Part shown: piece after piece, positions 24,010 to 35,900 of the stretch
Numbering within the stretch: the first letter of the stretch is position 1
How the letters are laid out: every line of letters begins with the position of its first letter
DNA from: Struthio camelus
Lineage: Eukaryota; Chordata; Aves; Struthioniformes; Struthionidae
DNA length: 64,000 nucleotides
Assembly: GCF_040807025.1 (NCBI RefSeq)
Contig: NC_090943.1
Location: 140,826,764 to 140,890,763 of the forward strand
Direction of reading: 5' to 3'
Program-made: the position numbers and the translations under genes
The notes under the pieces: generated by a model
The model's database searches: none
Seen by the model: the letters and a program-made list of their open reading frames with translations, nothing else
What the model was told of the DNA's origin: nothing

Positions 24010-26733
24010 TCACAGAATTGTTTAGGTTGGAAGGGACCTCTGGAGATCATCTAGTCCAACCTCCCTGCTCAAGCAGGGTCCTCTAAAGCCTATTTCCCAG
24101 GATCACATCCAGGCGGGTTTTGAATATCTCCAGCGAAGGAGACTCCACCACCTCTCTGGGCAACCTGTACCAATCCTCTGCCACCCTCACAGTGAAGAAG
24201 TTTTTTCCCAGGTTTAGCTGGAACTTCCTGTGGTTCAGCTTATGCCCATTGCCTCTTGTCCTGTCGCTGGGCACCACGAAGAGTCTGGCCTCATCCTCTT
24301 GACACCCCCCCCTTCAAATACTTGTACACATTGATGAGATCACCTCTCAATCTTCTCTTCTCCAGGCTGAACAGGACCAGCTCTCGCAGTCTTTCTTCAT
24401 AGGAGAGATGGTCCAGTCCCCTCATCATCTTTGTAGCCCTCCGCTGGACTCTCCCCAGTAGCGCCAGGTCTCTCTTGTACTGGGGAGCCCAGAACTGGAC
24501 ACAGTACTCCAGGTGAGGCCTCCCCAGGGCTGAGCAGAGGGGCAGGATCACCTCCCTCCACCTGCTGGCAACACTCTGCCTAAGGCACCCCTGGATACCC
24601 TTGGCCTTCTTGGCCACAAGGGCACACTGCTGCCTCATGCTTAACTTGTTGTCCACCAGCACTCCCAGGTCCTTCTCTGCCGAGCTGCTTCCCAGCAGGT
24701 CAACCCCCAGCCTGTACTGGTGCATGGGATTATTCCTGCCTAGGTGCAGGACCCTGCACTTGCCTTTGTTGAACTTCCTGCCGTTCCTCTCCGCCCAGCT
24801 CTCCAGCCTGTCCACGTCCCTCTGAAGGGCAGCACAGCCTTCTGGTCTCTCGGCCACTCCCCCCAGTTTAGTATCATCAGCAAACTTGCTGAGGGTGCAC
24901 TCTGTCCCTTCCTCCAGGTCATCGATGAATATGTTGAACAAGACTGGACACTGGACCCAGGACTGAGCCCTGGGGGACACCGCTAGCCACAGGCCTCCAA
25001 CTTGACTCTGCGCCATTCACCACAACCCTCTGAGCTCGGCCATCCAGCCAGTTCTCAATCCACCTCACCGTCCACTCGTCTAGCCCACACTTCCTGAGCT
25101 TACCTAGGAGGATGTGATGGGAGACAGCGTCAAAAGCCTGGCTGAAGTCCAGGGAGACAACATCCACTGCTCTGCCCTCATCTACCCAGCCACTCATTCC
25201 GTCATAGAAGGCTATCAGATTGGTCAAGCATGATTTCCCTTTGGTGAATCCATGCTCACTACTCCTCATCACCTTCTTGTCCTCCACATGCTTAGAGATG
25301 ACCTCCAGGAGGAGCTGTTCCATCACCTTTCCAGGGATGGAGGTGAGGCTGACAGGCCTGTAGTTTCCTGGCTCCTCCTTCTTGCCCTTTTGGAAGACTG
25401 GCGTGACATTGGCTTTCTTCCAGTCCTCAGGCACCTCTCCTGATCTCCACGACGTTTCCAAGAAGATGGAGAGTGGCCTAGCGATAACATCCGCCAGCTC
25501 CCTCAGCACTCGTGGGTGCATCCCATGGGGGCCCGTGGATTTATGGATGTCAAGTTTGGACAAAAGATCTCTAACCCGATCCTCCTCAACCAAGGGAGAG
25601 TCTTCCTTTCTCCAGCCTTCCTCTCTTGTCTCCAAGGTCTGGAATTCCTGAGGACTGGCCTTAGCAGCGAAGACTGAAGCAAAGAAGGCATTCAGCAATC
25701 CTGCCTTCTCTGTATCCTTTGTCACCAGGGCACCCGCCCCACTCAGCAGCAGGCCCACATTTTCCCCTAGTCTTCCTTTTGCTCTTGATGTATATGAAGA
25801 AGCCCTTCTTGTTGTCCTTGACATCCCTTGCCAGATTCAATTCCAACGGGGCCTTAGCCTTCCTTGTCGCATCCCTGCACACTCTGACAACGTCCCTGTA
25901 TTCCTCCCAAGTGGCCTGTCCCCTTTTCCACATTCTGTAGACTTCCTTCTTCTGCTGGAGTTTTGTCAGGAGTTCCTTGCTCATCCAGGCAGGTCTCCTG
26001 CCAGCTTTGCTCGACTTCTTCCTCAGAGGGATGCACTGCTCTTGAGCCTGGAGGAGGTGATGCTTGAATATTAACCAGCTTCCTTGGACCCCTCTTCCTT
26101 CTAGGGCCCTACCCCATGAGATTCCCCTAAGTAGGTCCCCGAAGAGGCCAAAGTCAGCTCTCCTGAAGTCCAGGGTTGCAATCCTACTCATTGCCCTGCT
26201 CCCTCCTCGTAGGATCCTGAACTCCACCATCTCATGGTCACTGCAGCCAAGGCTGCCCCCAACCTTCACATCTCCCACTAGACCTTCTTTGTTCGTTAGT
26301 ACAAGGTCTAGCATTGCACCTCTCCTCGTTGGCGTCTCCACCACCTGAGTCAAGAAATTATCATCAATCCTCTGCAGGAACCTCTTTGACTGTTTGTGCC
26401 TAGCTGTGCTGTCTTCCCAGCAGATGTCAGGGTGGTTGAAGTCTCCCATGAGAACCAGGGCCTGTGATCGTGAGGCTACTTCCAGCTGTCGGTAGAAGGC
26501 CTCGTCGATGACTTCCTCCTGGTCAGATGGCCTGTAGTAAACCCCCACAACAGTGTCACCCACGTTACCCTGCCCTTTAAGCCTTACCCATAGGCTCTCA
26601 ACTTGCTCTTCATCCACCCCGAGGCAGAGCTCCATACATTCTAGTTGCTCCCTCACATAAAGAGCAACTCCACCACCTCGCCTTCCTGGCCTGTCTTTCC
26701 TAAAAAGCACATAGCCATCCATGACAGCATGCT
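24010..26733 (-). mobile_element. CR1 LINE, 5'-truncated and frameshifted (endonuclease and reverse transcriptase)
   Basis: The element reads on the minus strand. The 3' end near 24010 carries the CR1 motif TTTAGGTTGGAAGGGACCTC. The endonuclease frame (26722-25661) shows [10 protein letters not shown] and SDHEM, the catalytic motifs of the APE-type nuclease that nicks target DNA. The reverse transcriptase frames (25824-24919 and 25016-24291) show PQGSVLGP and the FADD catalytic motif. The start lies inside the endonuclease, so ORF1 and the endonuclease N-terminus are missing. Compared with the copy at 54.6 kb there are lesions at about 25764 (one extra G), about 24944-24957 (a 7-bp ACTGGAC-type duplication) and near 24300 (indels). 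The element is dead. No target-site duplication is obvious. Confidence 0.93.
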
Positions 26734-26739
26734 ATTAGT

Positions 26740-26770
26740 AGTAGTATCATGCTAGTATCATGCTATTATG
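26740..26770 (+). repeat. Short tandem repeat at the CR1 5' junction
   Basis: GTATCATGCTA occurs twice in tandem just outside the truncated 5' end of the 24-26.7 kb CR1, with a third partial GCATGCTATTA. It may mark the insertion junction. Confidence 0.5.
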
Positions 26771-27149
26771 CTTTGTGATAAGACAGGTTTTTGTCACTGG
26801 AGTCTAGAATATAAAGAAGCCACTTATTTCAGGAAATCCTGTCAGGAATTCTGTTTCTCATGTTTCTCATTTTTTTTATAAAAAAAAATTCATCTAGCTA
26901 TGGAACTAGATTTAACATATAGAAAAATGTAGCATGCCTTCATGTGCCAATCTCACAACATAGTTTTCAGAGTTTCCATGTACACTGCATGAACTTCTCC
27001 TTAGATATTATGCTTGTCACCAATAGAGGGAAAACAAAACCAAACAAAAAATCACAACACTTTCTATCAGTGGCCTCCACAAAATATTATTATAAACAGT
27101 TTATATTCCTATAATATTTTTCTCACCTATACTTTTCCCGGCAACTACG

Positions 27150-27310
27150 GTGGACCAACTTCATTGTTCCAATTTTAAAGGCAGAATAAATGATATACTA
27201 AGAACTTAGATGACCTGTTCAAAGCCACGTAATGAGTCACTGATACCCTGGCTCTGCCTCCAGCCCTCATACTCTGCAAAGTACACCACAACTGCAGTTC
27301 ATACTGAGGC
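27150..27310 (+). repeat. MIR-like SINE fragment
   Basis: The stretch contains ATTTTAAAGGCAGAATAAAT, GACCTGTTCAAAGCCACG and CTGGCTCTGCCTCCAGCCCT. These track the MIR core (TTTTACAGATG, TGCCCAAGGTCACACAG, AGAGCTGGGATT) with many changes. Confidence 0.55.
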
Positions 27311-29109
27311 ATTTAGCCACAGATGCTGTCAGCAAAAAGAAGTTACATTACCCAGGTCTTAGTAGGGTGATACTTTGTGTACTCAAGAAATCAAGAAAAA
27401 GGAAATCAGCAATGGGCTTTGAACCAAAAACACAAATTCACAGCAGGCTTATTTCAGATTTGGTTCATCAAGAGAAAAAGACATTCTCGCTGCCTTTGGG
27501 GAAAGTGCTAGAAGTTTCTAAATTAGATGTCCTGTTCTGCTAGCACACAAGAAGCCAGTAACTCCAGACTGATCTAGCCCTAACTCCTTTAACAAAAGCT
27601 TTGCATACTTCAGATAGGTGAGGCATAGGTCAATAGTGACAAAGACCTTATTAGTGTATTAATGAATAAAATACTACTAACTTTAACAGGAACTAAATAA
27701 AAATTCACCTCAGTGTCTCCTGCCTCGATGATCTGCAAGACATTTCTCATCCTGTATATGACAAATTTAAAAAGCCTTTCTCATGTACCTATATAAGCTT
27801 CTGGGCTGCCAGGTATTTGCGTTGCCTTAGACATGTAAGTTTAAAAGGGCTATGCATTCTCTTTGGCGCTACAAAAGAAACATTACTGTTAACAAAGACA
27901 AGATCCAGCAGGGAAAATAGGAGAAAATCCAACAAATCTTTGATTTGTAGGAGACTTAAAGCTGCATGATTCAAATACCAGAAATTTATTTTCAGGAATT
28001 TTGGCAAGTTTTTATAATCAGTAAATTATTACTAGTTTTCCTTGGTATTCATTATAACAACATTAATAGTGGTGGAGTCCTTTGTACATGTTAGGTTTTA
28101 ATATCCAAATCTGTGGGAATCCCTCTGGTATTCCACAGAATAAAATTAATCATCAATTACATAGTCAAAGAAGGGGATCTAATAGTCTCTTTATCCAAAA
28201 AATTGTACACTTTCATTTATTAACAACTAACACTTAGCATTGTTTCCAAGGTTTCAAATAATCTATGACTCTAAAGTCATGAAGAATTATTTACTTTGTG
28301 CCTAGTTTCTAAATGTGCTGCTATATACACAAAAACTACTTCCAAATTTACCATGATCATTCCCCTATTATTTGATTTGCCCTTTACCTTACTGCACATG
28401 AACTTCACGAACTAAAAATATTACTATATCAGGTGGGTGGAGAGAAAGACAGCCTTATTCTAGGAGCTGCAGACATTAGAAGAAATTAAAGCAGCAGAAA
28501 GACATGTCAAGTTGCTATCACTGTAAAGTGTGATGGTTATTTGGCAGAAGCCCCACAGTCAGTATCTTTCTCTTACGGACAATTCTCCCTTTCAGTTTCT
28601 AACACACGTAGGCCAACTGGAAAGCCCAGTCCCATTCCTTTCAGGTGCCTACCCCTCTCTCAAGGCAATATTTCCTCTCAATTAAACATATATATATTTC
28701 ATCATAAAAATGCTGATATGGAAACATTCTCCTTTTCAACAGCCACTTACGTACTCAAAGGTTGATTTACTCCTCACTAAAAAGTTGTGCCAGCATAACT
28801 TTGCTGCTAGAGGTTCTTGACATTTTTTCATTGTGGGGCACATTCACAGCGTGACAAAAACATTCTTGACATCCATCCTTCACATCTGATTTTGGATATG
28901 ATGGATAAACTCGTAAATTCCTAATTTTTTTCACAAGCGTTTAAATCAATGGATTTTTGCAGTCACTAAGCAGTTGAAGAGACATAGCTCTGGGCTACAA
29001 TCCCACAGGTCTACATACAGCAGCTTTTAAGGATCTCTTGTCCAGAAAAGTGGAAAAGCTCTGATTATTTTTTCCTGAAGAACAAGGGCTCGAAAAGAAG
29101 TCATGAAGC
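27311..29109. other. Probable 3' UTR and flank of the CLC gene
   Basis: This stretch lies directly downstream of the CLC stop on the minus strand. It holds candidate poly(A) hexamers but no coding sequence I can support. Confidence 0.4.
28216..28221 (-). promoter_or_regulatory. Possible polyadenylation signal for the CLC gene
   Basis: An AATAAA hexamer on the minus strand lies about 0.9 kb after the CLC stop codon. Such hexamers are common in AT-rich DNA and this one has no independent support. A weaker ATTAAA lies further on, near 28095. Confidence 0.25.
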
Positions 29110-29370
29110 CTAAGAACACATGCATTGGCCTGATCTTCTCTGATCCCAGGGCTGCTCACCCGCATCAGGGCTTTGTGGTGCCAGCTGGAGCCTAAGCCTC
29201 TCCTCCAGCAAAAGAGGCATCAGATCCTTCCTGGTGATTATCCCAACCACTCGGTTCTGCAGGTCAACAACAGTCAGGTGCCGAAGCCCCAGGGTGCGAA
29301 AGATGACATAGGTGCGTTGCAGCGAGAAATGAGATTGAACTGACATTGCCGATTTGTTTATGTATGGATC
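29110..29370 (-). CDS. CLC gene terminal coding exon encoding CBS domain 2 and the C-terminus
   Basis: The acceptor TTGTCTTATAG is followed by 86 codons and a TAG stop at 29110-29112. The residues begin DPYINKSAMSVQ, equivalent to PYMNPSPFTV in CLC-6/7. They continue through FRTLGLRHLTVVD and NRVVGIITRKDLM, the diagnostic CBS2 core of the clade (FRALGLRHLVVVD and VTRKDL in CLC-7). The tail after KDL has about 35 residues, rich in leucine, glutamate and glutamine, and ends CMCS. It resembles neither the CLC-7 nor the CLC-6 tail. The terminal cysteines could be lipidated, but that is speculation. A possible AATAAA signal on the minus strand lies at 28216-28221, about 0.9 kb downstream, so the 3' UTR may extend there. 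Confidence 0.9.
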   Translation of the reverse strand, partial: DPYINKSAMSVQSHFSLQRTYVIFRTLGLRHLTVVDLQNRVVGIITRKDLMPLLLEERLRLQLAPQSPDAGEQPWDQRRSGQCMCS

Positions 29371-30599
29371 CTATAAGACAAAGAGAGAGGACATAGGGAG
29401 GAGACAAAAAATGTGAGTGCACCTCTGCCATAGGGGTGGCAAGGGAAGGGGGAGGAAGGAGACTGGGGAGAGAGAGGTAGTAGGCAAGAGGGACAGGAGT
29501 CAGTAAGAACATTCATTCTTCTCCTCCTGTTCTCCATCCCCAATTATACCTAAAACACCAGGAAATACCAAAGTACAAAAACACTTTCTTTTTTGCTAAA
29601 CCATCAGGTTCACTCTAAATAAACTATTATGACTGGAACATATCCAAATCTCACAGGCTGGAAAAGCAAAGCTGAGCTCCATTGATATGGTCTGAGTTCT
29701 TATTTGGAAATAGTCAATGACCCCAATATTTATTAAGTCTTAAGATGTTTTATAGCTGCTATCTCATTACACAACCATTTATGACATCCTGTAAGATTGT
29801 GCAGTAAATGCTTATAAAAGTTAGTTCACACAGAGACATAGACTGCAAGAAAGAGGATAAAGAAAACAATCATATAGCTCTGAAAAGAAGAGGGTCTGCA
29901 AGTACTAAACTCTGGTCACTGAACACAACGAGCGCTATAACTATTTCTTGATATGAACAGAGCCTAAACCCATTTTATTGTTTTCCAAGCTGCTCTTTAT
30001 AGTTTACATAGGTGTCCACTAAGTTTCTACTTTTTACTTAATTGTATAGTGTCTTACTTATGACCTGGCTAAGTTCTGTCCAGAAAGGTATATTTTGCTT
30101 CCCATAAGTATGCCTTCCCAGCCAAAGGAAAAATGAAACAAAGATATGATAAAATAATATAAATAAATGCACAGGATAGAGGGACACATCAGTTCTCCCT
30201 CTTTCATAGCAGGACTAAGGAGACATTCAAAGGCATAATGAGGTAAAAAAAAAAAAATTAAAGATAAAAAGGTATGCTTTTTCTATACCACCTATACATT
30301 TGAGGTGGAACTCACTGTCACAGGAAATCATTAAGATGAAGGACTTAACATTATACATTTATATGGATAACAGAAAAAGAGTTTTCATAACAGAGTTTTC
30401 AGAGTGATAATAACAAGATGTTGGAAGGGATACTAAACTTTGTGCTTCAGGGACTATATCCACCACTAAAAAGTTAGGTATCAGCATGAAACATAACTGA
30501 GTGGAATAGGTTGTCCAAAACAAAAAGGTAATGTGACCCATTAGCTTGAACGCTAATAGGTGGTCATTTAAGAGCTGGATTATACTCCTGTGTATGACT

Positions 30600-30690
30600 C
30601 CTCTAGGCTTTTGGTAAGCCATGTGTCCTCTCTCCCCTCAGTTTCCCCATGTACATTAAAAGGAGACTGTAAAGCTACACTAGATAACGG
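30600..30690 (-). repeat. MIR-like SINE fragment (short)
   Basis: CCTCAGTTTCCCCATGTACA closely matches the MIR core block CTCAGTTTCCCCATCTGTAAAA. It lies in the last kilobases of the CLC gene, within an intron. Confidence 0.5.
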
Positions 30691-31507
30691 ATATTAGGAA
30701 TATTGTGTTTTTGTAACCTTCCTCTGGTTCCAGCTGTTCTCAAAACTAGGAATCCAGATTAGATGGCTCTCAAATGCAGTTCTGTCTTCATTGTAAAATA
30801 AATCATGAACAGGAGCAGTTTTTTTTTTTTTTTTTAATAAAACCCATGCAAATTAGGCTATGCTCTGGGTTACCTAGTTACCACAACCCCAGTTTCAATG
30901 CTGTAGACTGGAAATTCACTGAGGCAGAAACTACACGTATTTTGTTTATAACATATTTATTTTAGGCCTTGTTCAGTATACCAAACACATTATTGCTTTT
31001 GGACCCAGTATTTTAGTACAGTATTTAGGAAATAAATGTGGCAATGTCATACTGGGGAAGGGGGGAGGAAAGGAGGAAGAAATATAGCTTTATTTGTAAG
31101 TTGATGTATAGGCACTGCACCCTAATGGAGACTGAAAACTCAAAAGCATTGCTTTATAGGACTATAAGAGCCAAATAATGACATTTAAATGATCTATTCC
31201 ATTAACATTGTATCATTTTGTCAATCTGGAATGTATTTTAATCAAAAGCCCCCTTGAAATGGTCTCTTTTGTTGTATTTTCTTTTTGGCTCATTTTATCA
31301 ACATCTGTTATGTTTATACAATATGAATTAAAACTTCGGAATGCTGTTTGTACTCAGCTACTTTTGTTGAGAATGTAACGTCCCAGGATTGGCAGTGTTT
31401 ATGTAAATCAGTGCGGCTGACACAGCCATCATAAACAAATGAGAAAATATAACAAACACATTGTTCATGGAGGAAATGTTTGTTTTTAGAGTTGGCTTCA
31501 GTCTTAC

Positions 31508-31603
31508 CAGATTGATGAAGAGTTGCTGATACTGGGGATCTGTAGTGTAGCGATTCAGCAGCATGGTTAGACGCGACAGATTGGGCAGCTTCTCCACTGT
31601 TAT
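31508..31603 (-). CDS. CLC gene exon encoding the inter-CBS linker
   Basis: This 96-bp exon has 32 codons and is phase 0 at both ends. The acceptor reads GCCTATTCCAG and the donor CTG/GTAAGA. The residues include VEKLPNLSRLTMLLNRY and end QQLFINL. This is the stretch before CBS2 that in CLC-6/7 carries the YPRYP segment and leads into the conserved PYMN motif. Here the segment is shorter and reads KLPNLSRL. The next exon supplies DPYINKSAMSV, so the junction rebuilds the expected approach to CBS2. The order, strand and phase fit the neighbouring exons. Confidence 0.85.
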
Positions 31604-32609
31604 CTGGAATAGGCAAAAATCCATTTCTCTTTCCTTCTGTGCTGCACATTACAACCCAATGTCCAAAAGTTTTCTAGTTTCACTCTAAGAAAAAGTTGTC
31701 TAGCAGAGCTATGCTGGCAGAGCTTGTCCAAACTTTATAAATTCTTTTGCCAGTAAGGCTTAAACTACCTCTTTATCATAAAACACTCTTTACTTACAAA
31801 AAGGATTCGTTTTTTTGTTTTTTTTTTCCTTAGCATAACTATATTTTAACTACACGTTACAACAATGTAAGTTATATTGGCTTAGGGGTGAGATTTTTCA
31901 CACTGTTACTAAGCGATAATTGCATGGTGGAATAGTGCAGAAAAATGCAACAAAACTAGCATCAGCCATCAGCTGAACCTTCCACAGGAACACATATTTG
32001 TATTCTGACACTTCATCCCATGCATAATTATGCCCTGCTCCTTCTCAACACAGTTTTGCCAGTAAAATTTCCATGTGCAGACCAAGCCTCAGTAATATAT
32101 GATGGCTTTCCAGTTGTGCCTGTATAAATTGCTCAAAATTCCATTACCAGAATTGCTTTGGTAACACATGATTTTCTTTTACCACACTTCATGTTTACTA
32201 TTCCTAAAAATCCTTTATTCATCTATCAAAGGGAAGAATGCTACACGCTTTTCAAGTTTGAAAGCTGTTACAAATATTCATCATTCACAGAGGTGTTAAC
32301 CCATACAGAATTAAATATAATTCTTCTTCTATCCACAGAGTTGAGAGAGAGCAGATTATAATAGCCCATTTAAGCAAAGAAATTCTTTGCCACCAGTCCT
32401 GCGCAACTCTAAGGCTCTGAGTGGCATTAGAGTTTATGACAGCTGTTCCTGGCAAGTCTCTGGCCATCCCTTAATTTACATTGTACCTGACCACTTCTTT
32501 CTCTCAGCCCCACATATTACATCATCTCTTCATTCATGGAGAAATCATTCTAAATCACAAAACGTACACACTGATTAAATCAAGAAATGACTGAAAGAAA
32601 AGAGGTTAC

Positions 32610-32706
32610 CTTCTGGTAAGAGAGAGCATGGGAAGAGGAAAAAAATTCATAGTTAGTCTCTGGTTCAAAAAGATGCTCATTCTCCAGCAGCATACATAGC
32701 TCTAAC
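32610..32706 (-). CDS. CLC gene exon encoding the end of CBS1 and the start of the inter-CBS linker
   Basis: This 97-bp exon contributes one base to the split arginine codon left by the CBS1 exon, then 32 whole codons, and ends in phase 0 at CAGAAG before GTAACC. The residues begin LELCMLLENEHLF, matching the helix that follows GLILRSQL in CLC-6/7 (SQLIVLLKHKVF in CLC-7). They end HALSYQK, comparable to LSYAEM in CLC-6. The phase match across a 13.2-kb intron is strong support for the join. The acceptor is preceded by an expanded CT microsatellite, listed separately. The exon is too short to place without its neighbours. Confidence 0.85.
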
Positions 32707-32778
32707 CTAAAGGAGAAAGAAAAAAAAAAAAGAGAGAGCGCAAGAGAGAGAGAGAGAGAGCGCAAGAGAGAGAGAGAA
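32707..32778 (-). repeat. CT microsatellite forming the polypyrimidine tract of a CLC exon
   Basis: Read on the minus strand, about 70 nt of CT dinucleotides with two TTGCGC interruptions and a T12 run lead straight into CTTTCTCCTTTAG, the acceptor of the 32610-32706 exon. The microsatellite is therefore part of the splice signal, and its length may vary between individuals. Confidence 0.85.
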
Positions 32779-32782
32779 AAGG

Positions 32783-32935
32783 ACTATATTATATAGGCGA
32801 CTATATTATATAGGGAACTATATTATAAATTTAAAAAGCAAGCACACAATGCTTTTTCCATCAGCTCTGTGATGAATTATTGATGGGCTCATTATATAAG
32901 ATGATTTATGATGAATTATTAGTGGGTTGACCACA
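32783..32935. repeat. Short imperfect tandem repeats next to the CT microsatellite
   Basis: Two and a half copies of a roughly 17-bp unit containing CTATATTATATAGG lie at 32783-32830. A second pair built on GATGAATTATT and TGGG lies at 32870-32930. They adjoin the microsatellite in the CLC intron and look like local slippage products. Confidence 0.7.
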
Positions 32936-35900
32936 TATTTTGCCTTCCTAGATTTCCATCACCAGCAGCTACCACTCACAGGTGGTTTTTGATTTTGGTT
33001 TGGCTAAATAAATCTATAAGACATCACGTATCCTACATGTTCTTCTTGGCCTGCATCAACCTGATAGCAAGAAAAGCTCATGCACTGTCTCATCTGCATC
33101 CAACATGACGATATCAATAGTAAGCAGATACAACTATCATAATATAAGTAGATAAATTGTTGTTCCTTCTGATGTCATTTCCTTTTTAAATAATATCTAC
33201 AATAAAATACAAGATCCACAAAAAATTCATATCATATTTTAAATTAGCTGTGAAACCTCCTCCCACAGTACTGCACTCTAGAATTAAGGTATTTAATAAT
33301 CTTGTTGACTTAGTCATGTGGAAATAGTATCTTTATCAATTATTACATCATTTTAAACCTTCTTTCTTACTTACTCCACAGTGCACATACAAAGCCCTGA
33401 CTAGTAATATATTCAAATTCTCATTTATATCTCAGTGTTTCCTTGCTTCCCCCCACTTCATCCATACTATCACGTCCAGTCTTTTAACTGATAATTAGAT
33501 AACAGACACCTTGTATACCACCACAAAGCTTTTTGTTTTGCAACATACAGCACTAACATAACATTAGTCCATGATTACAGCCAGGAGCTACTTCAGTAGT
33601 ACAAAGATATGCAGCGTTCTGCCAAATGACACGCTTGAGGGAACCCAAGGAGACTAGACTCACCACTATAACCGGGACATCAGGGAAATGAGTGAGGTAC
33701 AAGGTGACTTTTCTGACTAGAACATAAAGAATGAGCCGGGAATTTTTCAAATAAATATTTCTATATTAGAAAATATTGATTTGTTTAAACCAAAACTTGT
33801 TATAGCAATTTACTGGTTTTAACACAATGTCTCCTGGGAAAGATTAGCCTGGTTCAAGGTGGGATTAGCACTCAACAACAGAGGGCTTACACAAGGAAGA
33901 CCTGCCTGCCAACACAAAAAGCTGGTGGTTAGTTCCCTCCCTAGGGATAGGACATGGAAGAAGGTTCAAGCCCTTTCTCCACACTCGCCTTCATAACAAG
34001 CACATTAGTGGCTATGTTTGGCAAGTATGTCTTAATTTCTCCAGTTGGAGGGGTTCCACGCTGAACAAACAGGAATCTGTACAACTGGGTCTCCCGCATT
34101 CCCAGTGGCTGCCCTCACCAGACTATTTGCAGGTCCATTATTTTCTTTCCAAACAATCTCCCCTTCACTAGAGTATTCTGCACTTCTGTGTCCTGCATTT
34201 GATGAAACTGAATCAAAGCCTTAAATAGCGCAAAAAATAACGGTAATCTTATTAGGAAATCTCATTGAGCTCACACACCCCGAGACGTAACATTAAACTA
34301 ATTTCCAACATATTACATGTGTGAAACTGCAGACATTTCTGGTCATTTATATAGCTCCACCTTTTATCCAACTTAAAAACAGGATATTTTGTCTGTATAT
34401 CTTTGTATTTTAGTTCAGATCAGGAACACTCTTTTGAAGCAAATCACCTACTGTGATTTAGTTAGCATTGCAGAACAGTCTCAGAGCACATAAAATGGAT
34501 TTCTTTCAAATGAAAGATGACTGAAAGATGTGCTCCAGAGCACTTAATACACTGCAGCCTCTCATAGGCATTCAGTTTACAGGGCCTAACTAGAGCTGGT
34601 CTGAACTATTTCTCAAAACACCTACAGCAAGGACACTGAGTCCTCACCACCAGCTGTTTCACTCTCTAGATCCACTCTTTCAATCTGCATTTTGTTAATG
34701 CAGACATGGTCTTTGTCTTTCATCTGAGGACCTCAATGAGTTTTATAATTAAGTATGCTTGTGGGCTGGGGTATAGTTATAGTCTTTTTACAGGTGAATA
34801 CCCAAGTTTGAAAATTGCTTGTGGAAGAAAAACAATGGGGATGAAAATCAGTCACCTGCTCCCACCTTTAAAACACAACCCACTCTCAGGACAAACATGG
34901 AATTCAGTATCATTCATAACCATTACAACTTTCTTTGTCTCAGTTTAATAGTTTATTAGCTTTGTTTTTCATTAAATCTCTTTCGTGCTACTAAGGAGAG
35001 CACAACACTGCAGCAGGCCTCAGAGCTAACCGCTGCAGTGATCTCTGTAGTCAATCATTGCTGAAAAATCTACGGAGCAAACACGTCCCCAGGACTAACA
35101 TCTCCCATCTTGGGAAAGGCACTGACTTGCCCTAAGTCCTGCCACGCGTTCCAGCATATGAACATGTCATGTAGACAGTTAATGGACTTCAGGTGAGGAC
35201 AAGCATGAGAACACACTAAAAAGAACAGTATAGTCATGCTTCAACAGACAAGAGTGTTCCCCTCAGGCTACTTTTGGATGAGGAGAGGGAGGAAGATACA
35301 GTATACTTGGAATGCATTCAGTACAGCAGAGGACATGGAGAAGTTAATCCAGTCATGCCCTATAGCTTACCTTTGGTGTGTTATACACTGTTCTGCAGGT
35401 CTCTCTACAGCTTCACATTATATAGTCTTTCACAAACTGGTCTATAATGGTTCTAAGTAAAAATAAATAAATATACAGATTTAAGTTCTGCTCCTAGACA
35501 ATCACACCCAGCTTCAAAGGAGGCAATTTCAAGGATGATGTCTCGGCCTTCAAGATTTTAATCCTAGCATGAATATATAGACTTCAAGTGCAAAAGTTAT
35601 GATCTACCCTGATCCTTTCCCACACTCTGTATGCTCAGGTCCTAAACACTGTTCAGGCCTGTTCACAATCCTAACTTAACCATTTTCCTCTTTAGCATCA
35701 CAGGCTGGAAGAAAAGAAAAAAAAATAGTGACATTCACCACGAGCTTAAAGAGCAGAAACATTTGCTCATCACCAGTGGTTTGTTGGCTGGGTTTTGGCA
35801 GCTTGCAATTTGCTCAGCACTGCTCTTAACTAAACCCAGCAGGGAGTCACTTAACAGGGCTTTAGGAAGTGTGAGAGAAATTTGGCCACTCTAAAAAAAG

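Noticed and set aside
24291-25824. Plus-strand open frames opposite the CR1 elements
   Set aside because: They are antisense shadows of the reverse transcriptase and endonuclease, and the same shadows recur at 54.6-56.1 kb.
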